Source: Nemertoderma westbladi (Eukaryota; Xenacoelomorpha; Nemertodermatida; Nemertodermatidae). From it: DNA of 64,000 nucleotides. Where the stretch lies: NCBI GenBank assembly GCA_032718475.1, contig JAUCBJ010000122.1:51122-115121 (forward strand). The letters run 5' to 3'. The translations under genes and the position numbers were made by a program. Below are positions 44,100 to 54,784 of the stretch, piece by piece; the stretch's first letter is position 1, and each line of letters begins with the position of its first letter. Below the pieces are notes generated by a model. That model was not told the origin of the DNA. It made no database searches and was given only the letters and a program-made list of their open reading frames with translations.

Positions 44100-46372
44100 G
44101 GCTGCTTAGATCGTGGCTTTTCCAGTTAACATTATTCCATTTTGTATAAAACAAGTGAGGTGGTTGGAGAAAGCTGTTACTAAGCAGCAACCATCACGTT
44201 AATCCTGTTTAACACAGAGTCAACGAGAATGGAATATTGCTAACATGAAAAAGTTCAGGTTACCATTATTCCAAATCTATAATCAGATATTATACTGTAG
44301 TAGGCTAGACTAATTAAGCTGCTAGTGTTACTCATCAGTAAGCCATATAATATTATACTGTATGGTGTACATACAGTTATAATATGTAATACCAGGCATA
44401 ATATATGCGAGAAAACAAAGAATACCGTAGTACAGAATAAGTGGATTAGTTTAATTACAATGATGTACTGTATGTAGGTATAATGAAATATTTATAATTA
44501 AGTCTGGTCTAGTAATAAACATACTGTACTTATACAGAATCTCATTGAAGTTCTTGCCACCTAGTAATATTTAATGTGTGCAAAAGGCGCGTAAGGCAAC
44601 GATTTTGAACATTTCTTCGCGATCTTCGCAAACGTCGCGATCTTCACGAGATTTTGTGTTTACAAATACTATAGATGGAGCTTTGCGAACGTCGCGATCT
44701 TCGTGAAATTTTGTGTTTAACAATATTATAGATGGAGCTTTGCAAATGTCGCGATCTTCGCGATATATTTTGTGTTTACCAATACTATAGGTGGAGCTTC
44801 GCGAACGTCGCGATCTTCGCGAAATTTTGTGTTTACCAATAGGCCTACTATAGGATCGATAAAAAAATTTCTCAACCTTTAATAATATTATTTATTAATA
44901 CCATTATAGGTACAGCGACGCAAAATAAGCAAAATTTCTGGAAGGCCTACATAAATACATGGACTCTTTTATACCATCTGTCTGTATATATATAACATTC
45001 TAGAATTCTGTGAACAATACTAATACTAATAGTGTCATATATATACTACAGTATAAAACATGTTAGCTATTTTATTTAAAAAAAATTTTCTCTAGAACTA
45101 ATAATATATTTTATTCTAGAAAAATTTTAAATAATATATTTCTCATTATATATTTTCTTACTTTTTAAAAAATGTTCTAGAACATTCGCGAAGATCGCGA
45201 CTTTTGCGAAGCTCAACCTAAAAATATCGCGAAGATCGCGACGTTTGCGAAGTTCAACCTATAGTATTGGTAAACACAAAATATCGCGAAGATCGCGAAG
45301 AATTGTTCAAAACCGTTGCCATAATGCAAAATGCACACATCTCACATATCTGTTCATCACCCGGAAACTCGTGTTGCGTTTTATTCACACAACATTTAAG
45401 ATACATCCTATCCAATCCATTCAATTCAATTGGTCCAAGTTCTTTCTTTACCTTTCCCAACACACGAGTAACAGCGTCTTGACTAAAACGTATCTAACTC
45501 TTAAGCTTAACACTCTATGAAGTTGACTGCATCAGTCCTGTCGGCTGTTCGACAGATCAACTACCAGTTTAACAATTCCAATGAGTACAACAGACTCTCA
45601 CAACTTCTCCCCATCGTTTATTGTCAATACAATTTGTTTAATTGACTTAAGTTGTGATAGTACAGTACGAGGGCCCGATTGCATTCATTCAATTCTTAAT
45701 AATTTGCTTTGCAGCTTTGCTGTACCTATTGTTCTGCCTGACGCCTGGCTGCTACCGATACCGGTATATTGGTATAACTTCTATAATGAAACAAGCAAGG
45801 CAAGCAAAGGTAGGGTAGGGCCTAATAGTAATATTGAATACAGACTGACAGCGTATTGCTGGCTCTCGAAAAAAACGATTCATATCCCTGACTCAAACGA
45901 CTCAATTCTTATCTTGTTATAGCTCGGTATAGATCGGAATTGCATTATATCATCTCCTCAGTCCTCATAGCTCATTCTGGAGGATTCTTATCTTGTTATA
46001 GCTCGGTACTGGTCGGTATTGCATTCTATCATATCCTCAGAGCTCATTCTATGTGATTCTTATGTCATTCTAGGGCATTCTAGATCATTCTACTGTAGGT
46101 CATTCTTGCATTTTATCAACTCCTCATACTGTAGCTCATTCTAGGTGATTCTTAGGTCACTCTAGATCATTATAGCTCATTCTACTTTTTAGCATGTACC
46201 GTAACCTGAACTTTTTCATGTTAACAATATTCCATTCTCATTGGATCTATGTTAACAGGATTAACGTGATTGGTTGCTGCTTAGTAGCAGCTTTCTCCAC
46301 CCACATTACTTGTTTTAGACAAAATGGAATAATGATAACTGGAAAAGCCACGATCTAAGCACCAGTCACATT
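44100..46372. mobile_element. 2.3-kb element with about 175-bp inverted repeats, hosting a second element
   Basis: Left arm 44100-44273 (GGCTGCTTAGATCGTGGCTT...AAAAAGTTCAGGTTAC) is the inverse of 46196-46370 with a few differences. No transposase was recognised in the interior. The interior contains a nested inverted-repeat element (44595-45320), short open frames at 45245-45922 without domains, and an imperfect tandem duplication (about 45906-46056) built on TTCTTATCTTGTTATAGCTC. Confidence 0.7.
44595..45320. mobile_element. Nested MITE made of TCGCGATCTTCGCGA repeats
   Basis: Ends GGCAACGATTTTGAACATTT and, inverted, GGCAACGGTTTTGAACAATT. Each arm is built of direct repeats of about 60 bp (GTCGCGATCTTCGCGAAATT...TGTGTTTACCAATACTATAG), four on the left and about three on the right in inverse order. 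The self-complementary core CGCGATCTTCGCG occurs in every unit. The centre is AT-rich. Confidence 0.8.
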
Positions 46373-46390
46373 GAATACCTGCAACATGAT

Positions 46391-46466
46391 AAATAGCACC
46401 ATTTATTTATCTTGGAACATTATAAATAGCACCATTTATTTATCTTGGAACATTATAAATAGCACC
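46391..46466. repeat. 33-bp tandem repeat, 2.3 copies
   Basis: AAATAGCACCATTTATTTAT-CTTGGAACATTAT starts at 46391, 46424 and 46457. Confidence 0.85.
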
Positions 46467-47656
46467 AATCCATTCAGCGTAAGATAAATAAATACCCATG
46501 GTAGTTATTTTTTATTCATTGTTGAAGTTGTGGCCTGCATGCTAATACAGTAGAGAATGAATGGACCCTGCTAGCGGGCCTGGACTCTGGCTGTGCCACT
46601 GTGCCAGTCCTTTACTAGAGTTGTTGTCCTTGGAAGGCATCATACTTTTTATACCTGCCCTGCATGCTGGCATGGCCTCATTATTTCTGTATACTGAAAG
46701 TTTCTGTGATGTTTCACTGTTTCAGTAGCCCAAAGTTTGTAGGCCTACTTTACATCAGTCACCAGTCACACTGTCAAAGTACTATCAGTCAGTCAGTTGT
46801 CAGACAGTAGCAGTACAGTACTGCAGTACAGCAGTAGGCCTACTCATGTACCAGTGTACTGTAGTAGTAGGCCTACAGTATTACGAGTACAACTCAGCAA
46901 CTGTACAGTACAATGTACAAATCACATTGAGAAGGCTTACTGTAGTACTGCTTACGGTCAGAGGCAGAGCCTCCAGAGCTGCAGAGATGACAGTCAGACA
47001 GTGCTGCAGTTGGCAGGTTGGTAATATTGCATATTGTAATACAGTTAACAGTAGGCTAATAGCTCTACAGCTCTTACTGCTGTACTGACTTAGCTCTCTG
47101 TACACTGTAGCTCTTAGCTGTTGTACATCTATCTACAGAAAGCTTAAGTCAAACCGGTATACAGGTATATACATGCCTAACTACTGTATGGTATGTACAG
47201 ATCAGCAGATGTACTGATGTAGGCCCTATCTCAGTATCTACAGACTGACAGATCTATGTCTGTATGTACTGTATGTATGTAGTGAAATGGCTGAATGGTG
47301 TTAACATAAACTTAATACATGTAATAACAATCAATAACTGAAGTCTTAGTGATATCAAGATAGGATATATTTCAGTATTTTAATAATATCAGATTTATGG
47401 TATATGGATGTATGGTATGGTAACAGAACTGCTGATAGGGCTACTCACTACTGTTAGTACCAGGTACCGTGTTTAGTATGTCAGAAAGAATGCTTACAGG
47501 CTTAGCTTAGGCCTATATTATAAAGGTACGGCTGTACAGGGAATAAACCTAAACCACTTTGGTCCACAGTTGCATCAGTACTGCAGTACCGGTACGCGGT
47601 ACCTATACAGCTATATAAAAATATAATATATACTAAGTATAGTATTATTTCTGTAA
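46467..47656. other. Upstream region of SF3B2
   Basis: 46740-47250 is dense in CAGTAC, GTACTG and TAGGCC words in both orientations, without a regular period. A TATA-like TATATAAAA lies at 47612-47620, only about 40 nt before the ATG, so either the 5' UTR is very short or this is chance in an AT-rich stretch. No upstream exon was recognised. Confidence 0.35.
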
Positions 47657-50623
47657 ATGACAATGCAGTTTACTAAAGAAGAACTCCAGAAGCTACGCGT
47701 TGTAGAACTGAAGGTTAAGTTAACATCATTTGGGTTGACCACAACTGGTCTAAAGGCCGACTTGGTAAATAGATTATGTGAACATTATAAGAAGTTGGAT
47801 CCGGCTCCTTCAGATAGTGAGAAAGACCTGGTTAATGTGGAAACAAGTAAAGGTGAACCTCTATCCACATCAATGAAAGATGAGACAGAGGAAGATTCTT
47901 CTGTGAAATCTATTAATTTGATAGATTATGTTGTTGAAAAAGACGTGTTACCAAAATCTGACCCGGTTTCAATTCCGGAAGCCATTCCTGAAACTACTGC
48001 AATACCGGATAATAAAGCCATCGACGAAAAGGTTGATACTGATGATTCTACAACCATTGCTGAAATTAAGGTCACACATGAAGTTCCTCAACCCACAAAA
48101 TCAACTCCAACTCCACCCATTGCTACACCCATTACTACACCAAACAAAGATGTGTTGAAGCTGCCCCAGCCCCATGAAGAGGCTGGGGCATCTTCTAGTA
48201 AAACTTGTCACCAACTTGTCAATAACTTCACTATAATTGAGTCCAAGGCTGTTGTTAATGTTCCGCCGATCGCAGCACCTCCGATGCTAATTGAAACACC
48301 GGTGCAGCCAATGAGTTTACCTGTACCATCGAAGGTTTTACCGGTACCAACAAAAGGCTTATCATCTCTTCTGGACTTACGACCTACACCTTCGGTTAAT
48401 ATTGAAGTGAAAAGGCCAATCACTGGGTCGAATGAGAGTCGAGGACCATTCATTGGTCGCCCAACCCAGGGAAATACTATGAAACCCACGGTGGAACACA
48501 AGCTGGGGATAAAGGTACATACTGAGGATGATGATAAGGAACTTATGAAGAAAGCTCAAACACAAATAGAAATGCTAAAGAAAGCTGAAGAGAAAACTAA
48601 TTCGGCGGCTAGAGTCGCTAATGTTTCTAGTAGTGGAGATAGTAGAGGGAATAGTTCGACAATATTCCCAAGAGCTCTGGAGGAAGTTTTGAACTTCCTT
48701 GATAGTCGAGAAAAGGATATAGAAGAAAGTTTTCAAGTTAATCCGGATGATGATTATGATACCGAGCCTAAGGATATTGCTGATGCTGATGTTGTAGCTG
48801 ATGATGAACTAGAAGAGGATGTTGTTGCCGGCAATGATTCAAAGAAAACGCAGAAAGGTAAAAGCAAAAATCAAAAAAAGAAAGAAAAGAAAAAGAAACG
48901 AAAAGCAGCGAAATATTTGGAAAAGAAAGAAAACGGAGTTACAGAAACAATGAATATCGATTCGGAGACTGGGGAGTTGGGGGTTGAAGTTGAATATATA
49001 ACGGAAACCCCAGACGTCTTAGCTGATCCGACTTACAGAGACTTTATTAAAGTTTTCGATAATTTTAAAGTTGTTGACAACAAAAAGGAGGCGAGTAAAG
49101 ATACACCGAACCAAGGAGATAATATGACGGCTTTACAGGAAGCTTTAGAACGCCGACTTACAGGCGCCACTAAGAACGTTCGGCCGTGGAAGGCGCCGCA
49201 CCCAGACGAAGAAGACGATGATGAAGATATGGAGGAGAAAGAGAAGAAGGAAGAAGAACAGCAGGTCAGTAGGAAGAAGCTGAGGAAGATGAATCGTCTG
49301 AGTGTGGCGGAACTGAAGCAGTTGGTGAGCAAACCGGATGTGGTTGAGATGCATGACGTCACTGCCAAGGATCCCAGGTTGCTGGTGCATCTGAAATCGG
49401 TGCGGAACACGGTGCCTGTACCGCGGCACTGGTGCTTCAAGCGGAAGTACCTCCAAGGGAAGCGAGGCATAGAGAAACCGCCGTTTGATTTGCCGGACTT
49501 TATAAAGAACACGGGGATCATGGAGATGCGGCAAGCGTTGATGGAGAAGGAAGATCAGCAGACTATGAAGACGAAGATGAGAGGGAAGGTCCGTCCGAAG
49601 ATGGGGAAGATTGATATTGATTACCAGAAACTGCACGACGCATTCTTTAAGTTCCAGACTAAACCCAAAATGACGATCCACGGGGACCTTTACTACGAAG
49701 GGAAAGAGTTAGAGACGCGACTAAAGGAGAAGAAACCCGGAGACATGAGTGAAGAGTTGCGGGTTGCGTTGGGGATGCCAGCGGGTTCGAATCGGAGTCG
49801 CTTCCCGCCGCCCTGGCTGATCGCGATGCAGCGGTACGGGCCGCCGCCCTCCTACCCGAACATTAAGATCCCGGGATTGAACTGCCCCATCCCGGAGGGC
49901 TGCACCTTCGGGTACCACGCCGGGGGCTGGGGGAAGCCGCCGGTGGACGAGCTGGGTCGACCGCTGTACGGGGACGTGTTCGGGGTGACGGGGGGCGGCG
50001 GGGGGGAACCCGAGACGGGGGGCAGGGGGGACGAGGAGGGGGTCCTGGATAAATCGGCGTGGGGAGAACTGGAGAGTGAATCGGAGGAGAGTGAGGAGGA
50101 AGAGAGTTCGGAAGAGGAGGAGACGGCCGGGGTCGACGGTTTAGTGACGCCGATGGAAGGGGCGGCTACTCCCAGCGGTGGGGCCAGTACCATACCGATA
50201 ATGGGAGTGGAGACACCGGACACCATAGAACTCCGCAAGAAAGCGATGGAGACGTCGGAGACGCCGCAGTTGTACACGGTGGTTGGGGAGCGGAAGGCCG
50301 CCCCCGTGGGCGGTGCCATGATGGCCTCCGGACACACGTACGACGTGAACCCGAGTAAGAAGAAGGACTCCGAGCTGTCTGGGGTCGAGGTTTCATTGGA
50401 TCCCGGGGAGTTGGAGTTGGAACCGGCGACTCTGCAGGCCAAGTACGAGCAGACTGTCCGGCAGCAGCAGCAGGGGACTGCTACAGAGACCGGCGCGCAG
50501 AGCAATGTAGACTTATCGGATCTGGTCGCCGAACACGGGGCTAAGCAGAAACAGAAACGGAAAAATAAACAGCAGGAAACAACTGCAAAGCCGGCCAAGA
50601 GACAGAAAGAGTTCAAGTTCTAG
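47657..50623 (+). CDS. SF3B2: Splicing factor 3B subunit 2 (SF3b145/SAP145), single exon
   Basis: A 988-residue frame encoding the SF3b subunit that contacts pre-mRNA upstream of the branch site and binds SF3B4 within the U2 snRNP, in the nucleus. A SAP domain lies at residues 4-47 (FTKEELQKLRVVELKVKL). A long disordered Pro/Thr- and acid-rich region follows, then a Lys-rich segment around 400-425. The DUF382 core spans about 545-675 (LLVHLKSVRNTVPVPRHW). A PSP proline-rich domain spans about 693-775 (RFPPPWLIAMQRYGPPPSYP). The chain ends in KEFKF, as vertebrate SF3B2 does (about 895 residues in human). It is slightly longer than usual because of the N-terminal linker. No intron interrupts it, which is unusual for this gene in animals. 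GC content rises sharply from AT-rich N-terminal codons to very GC-rich codons after about 49190. Confidence 0.96.
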   Translation: MTMQFTKEELQKLRVVELKVKLTSFGLTTTGLKADLVNRLCEHYKKLDPAPSDSEKDLVNVETSKGEPLSTSMKDETEEDSSVKSINLIDYVVEKDVLPKSDPVSIPEAIPETTAIPDNKAIDEKVDTDDSTTIAEIKVTHEVPQPTKSTPTPPIATPITTPNKDVLKLPQPHEEAGASSSKTCHQLVNNFTIIESKAVVNVPPIAAPPMLIETPVQPMSLPVPSKVLPVPTKGLSSLLDLRPTPSVNIEVKRPITGSNESRGPFIGRPTQGNTMKPTVEHKLGIKVHTEDDDKELMKKAQTQIEMLKKAEEKTNSAARVANVSSSGDSRGNSSTIFPRALEEVLNFLDSREKDIEESFQVNPDDDYDTEPKDIADADVVADDELEEDVVAGNDSKKTQKGKSKNQKKKEKKKKRKAAKYLEKKENGVTETMNIDSETGELGVEVEYITETPDVLADPTYRDFIKVFDNFKVVDNKKEASKDTPNQGDNMTALQEALERRLTGATKNVRPWKAPHPDEEDDDEDMEEKEKKEEEQQVSRKKLRKMNRLSVAELKQLVSKPDVVEMHDVTAKDPRLLVHLKSVRNTVPVPRHWCFKRKYLQGKRGIEKPPFDLPDFIKNTGIMEMRQALMEKEDQQTMKTKMRGKVRPKMGKIDIDYQKLHDAFFKFQTKPKMTIHGDLYYEGKELETRLKEKKPGDMSEELRVALGMPAGSNRSRFPPPWLIAMQRYGPPPSYPNIKIPGLNCPIPEGCTFGYHAGGWGKPPVDELGRPLYGDVFGVTGGGGGEPETGGRGDEEGVLDKSAWGELESESEESEEEESSEEEETAGVDGLVTPMEGAATPSGGASTIPIMGVETPDTIELRKKAMETSETPQLYTVVGERKAAPVGGAMMASGHTYDVNPSKKKDSELSGVEVSLDPGELELEPATLQAKYEQTVRQQQQGTATETGAQSNVDLSDLVAEHGAKQKQKRKNKQQETTAKPAKRQKEFKF

Positions 50624-50684
50624 TTAGTTAATAGGAGTTGGGTTGTACATAATTCATAAATGCAGTTTATAGTAAAAGATATAA

Positions 50685-50690
50685 AATAAA
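50685..50690 (+). promoter_or_regulatory. Polyadenylation signal of SF3B2
   Basis: AATAAA 62 nt after the stop codon, in gene orientation. The hAT-like MITE begins 25 nt further on, so the insertion sits at or just past the likely cleavage site. Confidence 0.6.
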
Positions 50691-50714
50691 TATGTAAAAG
50701 AATTGTATTGTGTT

Positions 50715-51720
50715 CAAGGTGTACTAAATAACAGGTCATGCAGCGAGCGGATTGCTGAAATTAGCGGAGGCCGATCGTTTCCCTATTTATGACACTATTT
50801 TCATAATATTTCCTTAGAAACTTATTTTATGCTACTTTGGTTAGGTGGATATGATGACTAGGGTTCATAGAAATGTAATAAAATGTCTCTCTGGAATTTT
50901 TATCTTGTAGTTGCCAAGGTAACCAACCGGGTGCAAAGTTAAAATTTTGCGCGTCTGTATTTCAAGGCGACAATGGATTCTTCCCTCGAGATTTGGTAGG
51001 TGGATAAAGGAAATAAAAGTCTATCAAAATAGTTTAAATTTGACTAAAAATTGTCTACCAATTCTATAAAACACCATTTTTATTCGGTTTGTTATTACTA
51101 AATAATAAGTTAAAATTGACAACATTTTATTCTATAATCCGTCAATTGTGAATCATATTTCTAAAAGTCAATATTTGCCAATAAACTAAACTGTCCAATC
51201 AAAGAGCAACACTTGTTATAGCATGATTTTGACATTCCAGAATATTACATTTCGGTTAGCAATTATTAGAGATAAAGGACAACCACCAGGCATGTTTGTT
51301 GAAAATTATATAAGTAGTAAATAGTAGCCCAATTTCAATCTGGCGGTCATAATGGGAAATTATCGTAATTCCCGTCACCATGGAAACGGCATTGAAAAAA
51401 ATTTTAATGTAAAATATTTTGATAGACTTTTATTCCCTTTACTCATATACCAAATCTAAAGAACAGAATCCCTTGTCGTCTTGAATTACAGGCGCTCGAA
51501 ATTTGAATTTTGCACCCTTGGCAACTACAAGGTAAAAATTCCAGAAAGACATTTTATTACATTTCTATGAATCCTAGCCATCATATCCACCTAACCGAAG
51601 TTGCATAACGGAGGTTTCTAAGAAAATATTATGAAAATAGTGTCATAAATAGGGAAACGATCGGCCTCCGCTAATTTAAGGAATCCGCTCGCTGCGTGAC
51701 CTGTTATTTAGTACACCTTG
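50715..51720. mobile_element. 1.0-kb MITE with about 345-bp inverted repeats, hAT-like
   Basis: Ends CAAGGTGTACTAAATAACAG on the left and the inverse on the right (CTGTTATTTAGTACACCTTG). The arms run to about 51050 and from about 51380 with roughly 85-90% inverse identity. The flanking octamers ATTGTGTT and CTTGTGTT agree in seven of eight positions, fitting the 8-bp target duplication of hAT elements. No coding frame. A transcript through it would form a long hairpin. Confidence 0.85.
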
Positions 51721-52810
51721 CTTGTGTTGTACCGTAGATGTTATTTTATGTATCAGTAAGTCGTATTTATTTATGGAAGTATTTTTAGTGATATTATTAT
51801 TATAACACAATTAACTAAAAATACATCCCATACTTTATATTCCGTAATTATATTGTAACAAAAATATTATTGGCAAATAATGTTTAATAGGCGTAACATG
51901 TATTTATGGAAATACTTATGTTATGACATGGATTCAGCTTTTTGGAGTTCAAGTAATTTGCATCATATTTTACGCATTTTAAACTTTTTTTCATCTTTGT
52001 ATATAAAACTAAGGAATTTGTCGGAATATTAGAATTGAATTTCTATTTTCGAAAATTACTAGCAATCCGGGTTTTTTGGCGCTAAACATGGCGCCAGCGC
52101 CATAACACTCGGCCGTGGTACCATTGGCAGGAAGCACGATGACGCCACCACGGCATCGAGATTTCTCCCAGATTCGCCATGCATGTTATCTGCCAACAGT
52201 ACAAGGGTTTATTGATTGGTTGATTTTAGTTATTATGAACAGTTTTTCCATTTCACAAGTTTATATGGCGTCTGGCGGCATATAGATTTTGGCCGATGGC
52301 GCCAAAACAATTCCCCCAAAAAAACTGCTACCAATTGAATTATGATCTTAATTAAATGAAATTAAGATTATTAATAATGAAGCAGTTATTATTAGAGCGC
52401 CCTAACTCCATGAAGTCAGGTTAGAAGACGCTGGGAGAGGGAGAATATAGCTGGAGTTAATGATGTTCAAATAATGGCCATCAAACAATGACTTGTAAAG
52501 TTTCTCAGTAAATATCCATAATAAATAAATATCCTACTGAATAACTCAATTCCGAATCTCATCTGCTCCGGTGGTATTTTAATTTTTTCAGCTAAACACC
52601 AATTCATTTTTTCAAATTTTTTGGCGTTTTTAAAAAGTTCTTAAAAAATCCAAGTTGGAATATCTTTCAAAACATTCATAAACCACATCGACTATCTAGT
52701 AAATATAATTTGTTTATAAATCGAATGTAATATATATACATCAACGGGATTTAATTCGTATTATTTTGATTTTATATTATAATCTAAAATTAATTATTTT
52801 ATATTTATAG
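51721..52810. other. Nothing recognised
   Basis: AT-rich. GGCGCC-containing words at 52080-52100 and 52290-52310 are partly inverted with respect to each other, but no clear element boundary is visible. Confidence 0.4.
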
Positions 52811-53026
52811 GCTATAGGGGTACCGGGATTCACAAAGACCCGATAGGCTATACGGGTACCAGGATTCACAACGACCCGATAAGCTATAGGGGTACCGGGA
52901 TTCACAACGACCCGATAGGCTATAGGGGTACCGGGATTCACAACGACCCGATAAGCTATAGGGGTACCGGGATTCACAACGACCCGATAGGCTATAGGGG
53001 TACCGGGATTCACAAAGAACCGTCAA
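52811..53026. repeat. 36-bp minisatellite, six copies
   Basis: Unit GCTATAGGGGTACCGGGATT-CACAACGACCCGATAG, six exact-period copies. The period is a multiple of three, so the minus-strand frames look like a repeated peptide; no gene context supports translation. Confidence 0.95.
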
Positions 53027-54184
53027 TTTTCCAGTGAGGTATGGGATGTTTGGGAAAAAACAGTCGAATCCTTTTCCATTCCTCTGATAGTTCTTTGTCT
53101 AAACTAAACTAAACTTTTCAGTTGCAGTTTTTATGTATTCAGTGATGTACATCGATTTAGGACAAAAACTCGAGTGAAAATTCTTCTTTAGGATGTTTTT
53201 CAAGAAAGAACAAATCTATCAATATGAAATGTCTTTTACCAAATTTATATGGCGCTCCGTTTATGCATCACAATAATTTTTATTAATATAATGAAAGACA
53301 AATTTTCTTTATTCACAAAATTACGTTTTTAACAGATTTATAACCAACATTTCTGGAATATAGATTGCATTTTCTGAATTGACTTTTATTCCTAACAATC
53401 GGCTGGCGTTATATTTCATCTGTAAGAAATACTTAAGGCCTATTTATTACATTCATAGAGGAAACACATACCAAAGTTTAAGTTGGGATTTTAATCTCAG
53501 ATGGTACCAAAACCTACATAATAGGCCTACAGTACAAAAAATACTACTGCACATTAAGTTGTTATGTTCTAGAGTATAATGCCTTATTAAACTAAACCAG
53601 GACTCCCGGCCCGGATTTGTCATCAAATCTTTGAGATTTGCACTGCATAGTAGCAGATAGTTTAATTCATGCCCCGACTTTTTATCGTGTGAGCCAGGAT
53701 TTGTATTTTTGCCTAAAAACTATTGCCATTTACAAGACTTCAATCAAAAAAAAAATTATTTTAAATTCAAATGTTTGGAATTAAAGAAATAAAATTTTCA
53801 ATATGTACAAGACTTTGGAAGAAGTAACTCCATCGATATTGGAGCAGCTTTGCGTACAACTTATATTCTTGTGCTGCTCTGTGGGTAATCATCTCACAAG
53901 GACTCATTCGGTTCTTAATCTCTAAAAACTAAAACACATTAATTTCGCCGAGAAATAGCTGAGATAAGATAAGTTACCATGGAACGATGTTTTTATGTCA
54001 TTTATTATGCTTTTTTTAATTAATCCATTGCGCAGTTTGATTAATTATCTGCAATGAAAGCAATGAAACGCCTATGGGATACCCGATGAGGTAATTGCTA
54101 CATATCAATATAAACTAAACAATAAGTATCATGGGATGTCCCAACACATGACAGTACAGGAAGAGAAGAACCACCAATAAACTT
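53027..54184. other. Nothing recognised
   Basis: AT-rich intergenic sequence. The 66-codon frame at 53379-53579 is unremarkable. Confidence 0.4.
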
Positions 54185-54257
54185 TGATTTTTATTATTGA
54201 TAGTAACAATGTGTTGGCAAGCTGTGTTTTTACGAGGTGTTTGTTAATATACATTTA

Positions 54258-54378
54258 TAGTCGAGTGGTGGTTGTTCTCGCGGCTTCCACCTCGAGGTCC
54301 CAGGTTCAATTCCGACACCACGCTGAAGAGACCCAGTAAGGTCGAAACGCGGAGAGATATGATATATTAATTTCAATA
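54258..54378 (+). repeat. tRNA-derived SINE inserted into a dispersed repeat
   Basis: A box TAGTCGAGTGGTGG (54258-54271), B box GGTTCAATTCC (54303-54313), then GAAGAGACCCAGTAAGGTCG and an AT-rich tail. Compared with the related repeat at 1793-1962, the SINE sits where the shared sequence breaks off at ACATTTAT. Confidence 0.65.
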
Positions 54379-54784
54379 AAAATTTATACCGGTTAAAAAG
54401 TACGCATGTGATGGGATTAGTCCTACAATTGCGCCAATAAAAGATAAGTTATTTTCGGTAAAATAAACTTATCATTCGAGGTTAAGACCCCTAGATCCCT
54501 TCCTATATAATCCAATAAACTTAACTGACCACATCGTTGCTGATGATTTGAGTTTAATGTCAGTAACTTTGGCTGGAGACAAACTCTGATCGCTGTGGAG
54601 CTTATCAAATCCTACAGTATTATACTGTACAATATGTAGGCCTATATGAATGGGAAAATACAACCCCACATGACACTACACACGTAAATAGGGACGCCAA
54701 ACTAACTGTTTCAAATGTTATGCGAATCCCATTAAGATTTGTAGAAAAATTAAGGGAGGTTGAGTGTTGTAACTGACATATCTT

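Noticed and set aside
49033-50616. Long minus-strand open frames (162, 178, 254 codons) opposite SF3B2
   Set aside because: Shadows of the GC-rich SF3B2 coding strand; composition is low-complexity and there is no family resemblance.
52072-52320. Transposon with GGCGCC-containing inverted ends
   Set aside because: The inverted similarity is short and interrupted, and no target duplication could be defined.
52777-53026. Minus-strand repeat peptide (VVNPGTPIAYR cycle)
   Set aside because: Produced by a 36-bp minisatellite whose period is a multiple of three; no gene context.
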